Source of the DNA: Brevundimonas sp.
GTDB lineage: Bacteria; Pseudomonadota; Alphaproteobacteria; Caulobacterales; Caulobacteraceae
Assembly: GCA_020253595.1 (NCBI GenBank)
Contig: JADCBH010000051.1
Location: 1 to 8,817, forward strand
Direction of reading: 5' to 3'
DNA: 8,817 nucleotides
In this document: piece by piece, positions 4,978 through 8,817 of the stretch
Layout: each line of letters opens with the position of its first letter
Position numbering within the stretch: the stretch's first letter is position 1
Notes under the pieces: model-generated
The model's input: only the letters and a program-made list of their open reading frames with translations
The model's database searches: none
Told to the model about the DNA's origin: nothing
Program-made: the position numbers and the translations under genes

Positions 4978-7371
4978 CTAGCGCCGGTACCGCTCCGCCA
5001 CCGGAGCGTATCGATCCCAGACCTGACGATCGGCGAGTGAGCGCAGCAGCTTGATATACTCGGCATGTGTCCAGGCGAGCGGTGTAGCTGAGTTGGTGCC
5101 CTGGCCCGGCTGGTAGCCATGAACCGTTCTATTGCCAACGCCATCCCAGACCTGTTCGGGCAGCAGCAGGCCCTCGTTGGCGAAGCTTTCCATGCCCGCC
5201 ACATAGGTGTTCCGGATCGTCGTCAGGTCGGTTGAACCCGCACGGAGGGCGCGCGCCAGTTCATAGTGCCCGCGTTCGCCTGTGAAGAACGGCCAGACCC
5301 GACCGCGCTGTCCCGGTGTATTGCCCCCGACGCCATAGTTGCCGCCCGTTTCGGCATTCTCGCCATACCCATCGTTGCCATAGCGGCGGAACGCCGGAAA
5401 GCCGTTCAGGTCGTAGCGGACCCGCAGCCGATCCTCGCGGCCTTGATCGTCGTATTCCGGCAGGGTGGCCAGGATCGACGGGGCGTCGGCGGGCCGCACG
5501 CCGTAGCGCACCAACTCCAGAAACCCGCCATCGATGATGCGGTCTTCGGGCAGGCCGGGCTGGCCATTGTTCTCGCCCAGGGTGCCCCGATCGTTGGGAT
5601 CCTCGTTGCGCGAAAGGCGCAGGAAGTAGTCACCATCGCCCAGCGACCCCTCAGTCGTGAACATGCGGGCCTCGACCCTGGATGCATAGTCGTCGGCGGT
5701 CGCCAGATATCGCTCGGCTGAGGCCGCGTCGCCCGAGGCCTGGGCGATCTCGGCGGCGGTGACCAAACCGGCGATCACGGCGGCGGTGGTGGACGGAGAA
5801 TAGCCTTCCTGCTCCTCCCAGCGCTCTTGCTGGGTCCAGGGCGGGGTGATGGTGCGGTCGTTCCAGAGCAGGCCGATGGTCCCGCCCTCGACGAGGAAAT
5901 CAGCGGCGGGCTTGATCATGTCCGCATACATGCGAGCCATCTCGGCATCCGAGACGAGGCCCGCCTTCCAAAGCCGCCAGCCCAGCATGATCGGCATGGC
6001 GGTCTGGTCCAGCTGGACACCGACCCACTCGATGGTGCCGTCGACCCAGGTCTTCTGCAGGAACCAGCCGGTGGCTCCTGTGTTGCCCGGCGTGTCGGTG
6101 TCGACCTGGACCTGCGGCAGGTAGCGGAAGGCGGCCAGCGGCGTTTCGGTATCGCCCAGCGCCAGCATGGCCATGGCCACCTGATAGAAGTCGCGCGGCC
6201 ACACGGCCTTGTAGCCCGTCGAGGGGCTGGTCGCGTCCACCGTGTCACCCCAGGGGTTGGACAGGCTGGCGATCAGCGCCCCGGCATAGGTCCGGTCTTC
6301 CTGCACCTTCAGCATCAGGGCTGAGGCGTAGGCCAGGTTGCCGCCGTCAGTGGATTGCGCGGCCAGGCGAGGCAGCTGGTCCAGCGAGGCGATGTAGTCT
6401 TCCCACCCGACGGCCGAACCCTCGCCGTTGAAGCGCGCCAGCACGGTGTCGAAACCGGCCGCCATGGTCGCGGCAGCGGTCGCCTCGGCGGCAGCCTCGC
6501 TGTTGCCGAAACCGATGACGAAATCGCGGGTCAGGGTCTGACCCGCCTCGATGACGGGCAGTGCGCCGGCCAGCATGATGTTGCCGCCCTCCTCACCGGT
6601 CGAGGCATACAGAGTATCCAGACTGCCGTCCGCCAGATCCGTCATGGCATCGGACGTGCCCATGAAACCCGCGGTCGTCGCCTCGAACGGGGCGCTGGGG
6701 CGTAGGACCAGGTGGGTGCCCCCCTCCCACGCATGCAAGGCATCGGCCGTGGCCGTCCCGCGATCATTCACACCCGTGTTCGCGATATGGGGTTCCAGCA
6801 GAAGGTGGGGAGTGACCGCTCTCCCGGTCGCCCGGATGGTGACGCGCAGGAACAGCGACTGTCCGTCAGGGTCGGTAAAGATGCGTTTCTCGATTTCAAA
6901 GCGACCCTGCCGATCGGTCGTGGTGACGCGATAGGCGGGCGACAGGGGGCGACCCTGCGTGTCGGTGTGCAGGTATTCGGTACGTGAAGTCGTGTCCGTG
7001 CCCTCGACCGCGAGCCCGGTCGGCGTCGCCACGGCGAAACGCAGCTGCTTGATCTGGGCCTCGTGGATCAGGCCGTACATGGTCTCGGTCAGCACACCGT
7101 CGGCGATGGAAAACCACACGCGCGACACCGGGCCCGTCGCGGCACCGGGACCGTAGCGGCCGTCGATATAGGCTTCGTAGGACGACCCCACGCCGGTCTT
7201 GGCAGCGTTCACCCAGGTCGGCTGTTCGCCCGGTGCGCCGGGGGCCACGGCCTGGACGGCGACACCCGGTCTCTGGCCCGCGGCTCCGGGCATCCAGTCG
7301 GGCAGGGACGCGCAGGCGCCGAGCGCGAGGGTGGCCGATCCGGCCAAGAGGATCGAGGTCAGTCTACGCAT
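4978..7371 (-). CDS. Lipoprotein glucoamylase (glucan 1,4-alpha-glucosidase), GH15
   Basis: An exo-acting alpha-glucan hydrolase of 797 residues that should release glucose from non-reducing ends of starch-like or maltodextrin chains. The N-terminus MRRLTSILLAG...LGAC is a lipoprotein signal with the lipobox cysteine at 20, so the enzyme is tethered outside the cytoplasm. Residues about 50-300 form the beta-rich domain N of bacterial glucoamylases. Residues about 330-780 are the (alpha/alpha)6 barrel, with TGYKAVWPRDF (386-395), the general-acid region RWEEQEGYSPS with Glu519/Glu520, and the general-base motif TGERGHYELA with Glu699. LPEQVWD and SATPLAWTHAEYIKLL close the barrel. ATG 7371 is preferred to GTG 7380 because it gives a clean lipoprotein n-region and has GAGAG upstream; GTG has no ribosome site. 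It is last in a minus-strand operon, 11 bases after the esterase stop. The family call is strong; the natural substrate is inferred. Confidence 0.93.
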   Translation of the reverse strand: MRRLTSILLAGSATLALGACASLPDWMPGAAGQRPGVAVQAVAPGAPGEQPTWVNAAKTGVGSSYEAYIDGRYGPGAATGPVSRVWFSIADGVLTETMYGLIHEAQIKQLRFAVATPTGLAVEGTDTTSRTEYLHTDTQGRPLSPAYRVTTTDRQGRFEIEKRIFTDPDGQSLFLRVTIRATGRAVTPHLLLEPHIANTGVNDRGTATADALHAWEGGTHLVLRPSAPFEATTAGFMGTSDAMTDLADGSLDTLYASTGEEGGNIMLAGALPVIEAGQTLTRDFVIGFGNSEAAAEATAAATMAAGFDTVLARFNGEGSAVGWEDYIASLDQLPRLAAQSTDGGNLAYASALMLKVQEDRTYAGALIASLSNPWGDTVDATSPSTGYKAVWPRDFYQVAMAMLALGDTETPLAAFRYLPQVQVDTDTPGNTGATGWFLQKTWVDGTIEWVGVQLDQTAMPIMLGWRLWKAGLVSDAEMARMYADMIKPAADFLVEGGTIGLLWNDRTITPPWTQQERWEEQEGYSPSTTAAVIAGLVTAAEIAQASGDAASAERYLATADDYASRVEARMFTTEGSLGDGDYFLRLSRNEDPNDRGTLGENNGQPGLPEDRIIDGGFLELVRYGVRPADAPSILATLPEYDDQGREDRLRVRYDLNGFPAFRRYGNDGYGENAETGGNYGVGGNTPGQRGRVWPFFTGERGHYELARALRAGSTDLTTIRNTYVAGMESFANEGLLLPEQVWDGVGNRTVHGYQPGQGTNSATPLAWTHAEYIKLLRSLADRQVWDRYAPVAERYRR

Positions 7372-7382
7372 GGCGGTCACTC

Positions 7383-8309
7383 TCAGGCAGCGGGAAGAAG
7401 GAAGGTCAGGGGCACGTCGAGGCGGCTGTTCCAGCTCCTCTCGTTGTGCTCGGCGGTCGGGAAAACCAGTGTCCTGAACCGGTCCGGACCCCAGCCAACA
7501 TCGCGGACCACCGTGTCGATCCTCGACTGGAAGAAGGCGTAGAACTGGTCCAGCGTCTCGTCTCCCCGGTCCATGTAGAGGCGATGGGTCGCCGGATCGG
7601 GCAGGCCGCCCCGGATCACGTCAGACCAGGCCTGGACCACCGCCTCGCGCCAGGTGTTGAGCGCATCGCCCTCCAGCCGCTCGAGCCGCAGGGGCCAGTG
7701 GGTCGACAGGCAGCCTGCCGCCCCGAAGACGTCGGGATGCTTCATCATGGCGTAGAGAGAAATCAGGCCGCCCATGCTGCTTCCCATCGTTGACGTGTCG
7801 TCGCGACCGGGCAGGGTCCGATATTCAGCGTCGAAGCGGGGTTTCAGCTCTTCGACGAGGAAGCGCAGATAGGCGTCGGACAGCGGCGCTCCGCCGTACA
7901 TCGGCAGGAGGGTGTCACGAACTTCGGTGGGCAGGGCCGCGATCAGGTCGGCCGGGACGTATTCGCGCAAACGCAGCGGCGTGTTCCAGACGCCGACCAC
8001 GATCGGCGCGCGGACCTGACCGGTCTCGATCAGGCGGACCAGATGCTCGTCCACGCCCCATTCGCCAAAGTTCGCCCGCGCGGGATCGAACAGGTTCTGG
8101 CCGTCGTGCATGTAAAGTACCGGATGGCGATCAGAGCCCGTCTCGTAGCCGGGCGGCAACCAGACGGTGACGTTTCGTGGCCCGAGATAGGCCGAGGTCA
8201 CGGCCTCGTATTCGACCAGCCGGCCTCCCGCGACCGAGCCTGCCTGCGCCAGTGCCGATCCGGCAAAGGGAAGGGCGGCGATTGTGGCGATGAGCCCGCG
8301 CCGGTTCAC
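7383..8309 (-). CDS. Exported alpha/beta-hydrolase, esterase (Fes/esterase D-like family)
   Basis: A predicted serine hydrolase of 308 residues. Residues 1-21 form a signal peptide (MNRRGLIATIAALPFAGSALA); the RR before a modest hydrophobic core could also allow Tat export. The fold signatures are VWLPPGYE (49-56), VLYMHDGQNLFD (64-75, oxyanion-hole strand) and the nucleophile elbow GSSMGG with Ser178 (176-181). The acidic residue is probably Asp247 or Asp250 (YMDRGDETLD), and His288 (TAEHNERSW) completes the triad. This resembles COG2819-type putative esterases, which include enterochelin-esterase relatives. The GTG start at 8309 is well supported by AGGAGGTG five bases upstream and by a 4-base GTGA overlap with the MFS stop. 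Longer in-frame starts upstream would read through the transporter gene in another frame. Its place between a sugar transporter and a glucoamylase suggests acylated carbohydrate as substrate, but that is inference. Confidence 0.88.
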   Translation of the reverse strand: MNRRGLIATIAALPFAGSALAQAGSVAGGRLVEYEAVTSAYLGPRNVTVWLPPGYETGSDRHPVLYMHDGQNLFDPARANFGEWGVDEHLVRLIETGQVRAPIVVGVWNTPLRLREYVPADLIAALPTEVRDTLLPMYGGAPLSDAYLRFLVEELKPRFDAEYRTLPGRDDTSTMGSSMGGLISLYAMMKHPDVFGAAGCLSTHWPLRLERLEGDALNTWREAVVQAWSDVIRGGLPDPATHRLYMDRGDETLDQFYAFFQSRIDTVVRDVGWGPDRFRTLVFPTAEHNERSWNSRLDVPLTFLLPAA

Positions 8310-8817
8310 GTCTTCACCTCCTGCACGCGCAACGACATGGCCGCCGCGACGAAGAAGCTGACCCCACCGACGACGAGGGCCCAGATCGCCTGGGACTGGA
8401 ACAGGGCGTTGAGCATGAGGCCGAGCAGGGTCGCGGCGACCAGCTGGGGCACCACGATGAAGATGTTGAAGACCCCCATGTAGATGCCCATCTTCCGACC
8501 CGGGACGGCGCTGGACAGGATGGCGTAGGGCAACGACACGATCGACGCCCAGGCGATACCCACCCCGACCATCGGCAGCCACAGCATCTGCGGATCGCGG
8601 ATCAGGAAGATCCCGATAAGCCCGAGACCGCCCATGGCCAGCGCTACCGCATGGGCCCCACGCTTGCCGATCCGGCGGGCGAGAACCGGCAGACCGAATG
8701 CGACCAGGGCAGCCACCCCGTTGTAGCCGCCGAACAGCACGCCGACCCAGTCTGCGCCCTCGTTGTAGGCTAACGAGGTGGTGTCGCTGGAGCCGAAGTG
8801 GACAGCCGTGACGGCAG
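8306..8817 (-). CDS. MFS sugar transporter, SLC45/maltose-type, C-terminal part (5' end outside window)
   Basis: The last 169 residues of a major facilitator transporter; the frame stays open to the window end, so the start is beyond base 8817. The visible sequence begins AVTAVHFGSSDTTSLAYNEGADWVGVLFGGYNG, which matches the YNEGxxWVG...YNG loop-helix seen in alphaproteobacterial glycoside/maltose MFS carriers related to SLC45 sucrose transporters. Further family marks are the loop LARRIGKRGAHA, ASIVSLPYAILSSAVPGRKMGIYMGVFN and IVVPQ, followed by two more hydrophobic helices and a short basic-acidic tail (RVQEVKT). About five helices are visible. Its stop overlaps the esterase GTG by four bases, so the two are co-translated. 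With the downstream glucoamylase the likely cargo is maltose or short alpha-glucosides, inferred from context and family. Confidence 0.88.
   Translation of the reverse strand, partial: AVTAVHFGSSDTTSLAYNEGADWVGVLFGGYNGVAALVAFGLPVLARRIGKRGAHAVALAMGGLGLIGIFLIRDPQMLWLPMVGVGIAWASIVSLPYAILSSAVPGRKMGIYMGVFNIFIVVPQLVAATLLGLMLNALFQSQAIWALVVGGVSFFVAAAMSLRVQEVKT
8315..8322 (-). promoter_or_regulatory. Strong ribosome binding site of the esterase gene
   Basis: On the minus strand AGGAGGTG, a near-perfect anti-16S match, lies inside the end of the MFS gene and five bases before the GTG at 8309. It fixes the esterase start and shows that a GTG start with a stop-start overlap can be strongly translated here. 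Confidence 0.85.

Noticed and set aside
4991..5008. CGCTCCG-CCAC-CGGAGCG hairpin at the glucoamylase 3' end
   Set aside because: It lies inside the last coding codons, has no T-run on the minus strand after it, and short GC stems are common in this DNA. The 4942-4968 hairpin is the better terminator.
5827..6324. Plus-strand open frames of 100-165 codons across the glucoamylase gene, and similar ones opposite amtB (3357-4136) and leuD (744-1364)
   Set aside because: All mirror genes with clear family motifs, lack ribosome sites and show no protein family signature.
8310..8582. An upstream extension of the esterase to a start at 8582
   Set aside because: The extra 91 residues are an out-of-frame reading of the MFS gene. 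GTG 8309 has a near-perfect ribosome site and is followed at once by a signal peptide.
1..8817. A novel defence, mobile or phage system
   Set aside because: No integrase, transposase, toxin, nuclease, tRNA-end repeat or CRISPR-like array was seen. All genes fit metabolic or transport families.

Overview
The window is high-GC, densely packed DNA with short intergenic gaps and many GTG starts. The protein styles (LeuCDB, an Amt transporter paired with a TorF-type porin, a lipoprotein GH15 glucoamylase, an SLC45-like MFS transporter) suggest an alphaproteobacterium of the Caulobacterales, most like Brevundimonas or Caulobacter. This placement comes from the look of the proteins, not from a database search.

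Layout. (1) Bases 1-2482, plus strand: the end of a leucine biosynthesis operon, leuC (5' end outside the window), leuD and leuB, joined by 8-base and 1-base overlaps. LeuC and LeuD form isopropylmalate isomerase and LeuB is 3-isopropylmalate dehydrogenase. (2) Bases 2483-2684: a comparatively AT-rich regulatory gap with several dyads and a repeated CACGAAA motif. (3) Bases 2685-4932, plus strand: an AmtB-type ammonium transporter with a signal peptide and a long Ala/Glu-rich extracytoplasmic linker, then a TorF-family putative outer-membrane porin. An 85-base spacer between them holds a strong 13-bp hairpin. A plausible job is porin-assisted entry of a nitrogen compound followed by AmtB transport; no PII (glnK) gene lies next to them. 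(4) Bases 4933-4977: a perfect 11-bp terminator-like hairpin between convergent transcription units. (5) Bases 4978-8817, minus strand: an operon read MFS sugar transporter (5' end outside the window), exported alpha/beta-hydrolase esterase, lipoprotein glucoamylase. The first two genes overlap by 4 bases and the third follows after about 11 bases. This looks like an alpha-glucan or malto-oligosaccharide use operon, with extracytoplasmic hydrolysis coupled to MFS uptake.

No RNA genes, CRISPR arrays, insertion sequences, attachment sites or phage genes were seen. No stretch longer than about 200 bases lacks a gene. Most content belongs to known families. The points most worth a second look are the structured amtB leader, the amtB-torF intercistronic hairpin, the glnK-less amtB-torF pair with its unusual linker, and the esterase of unknown substrate inside the glucan operon.
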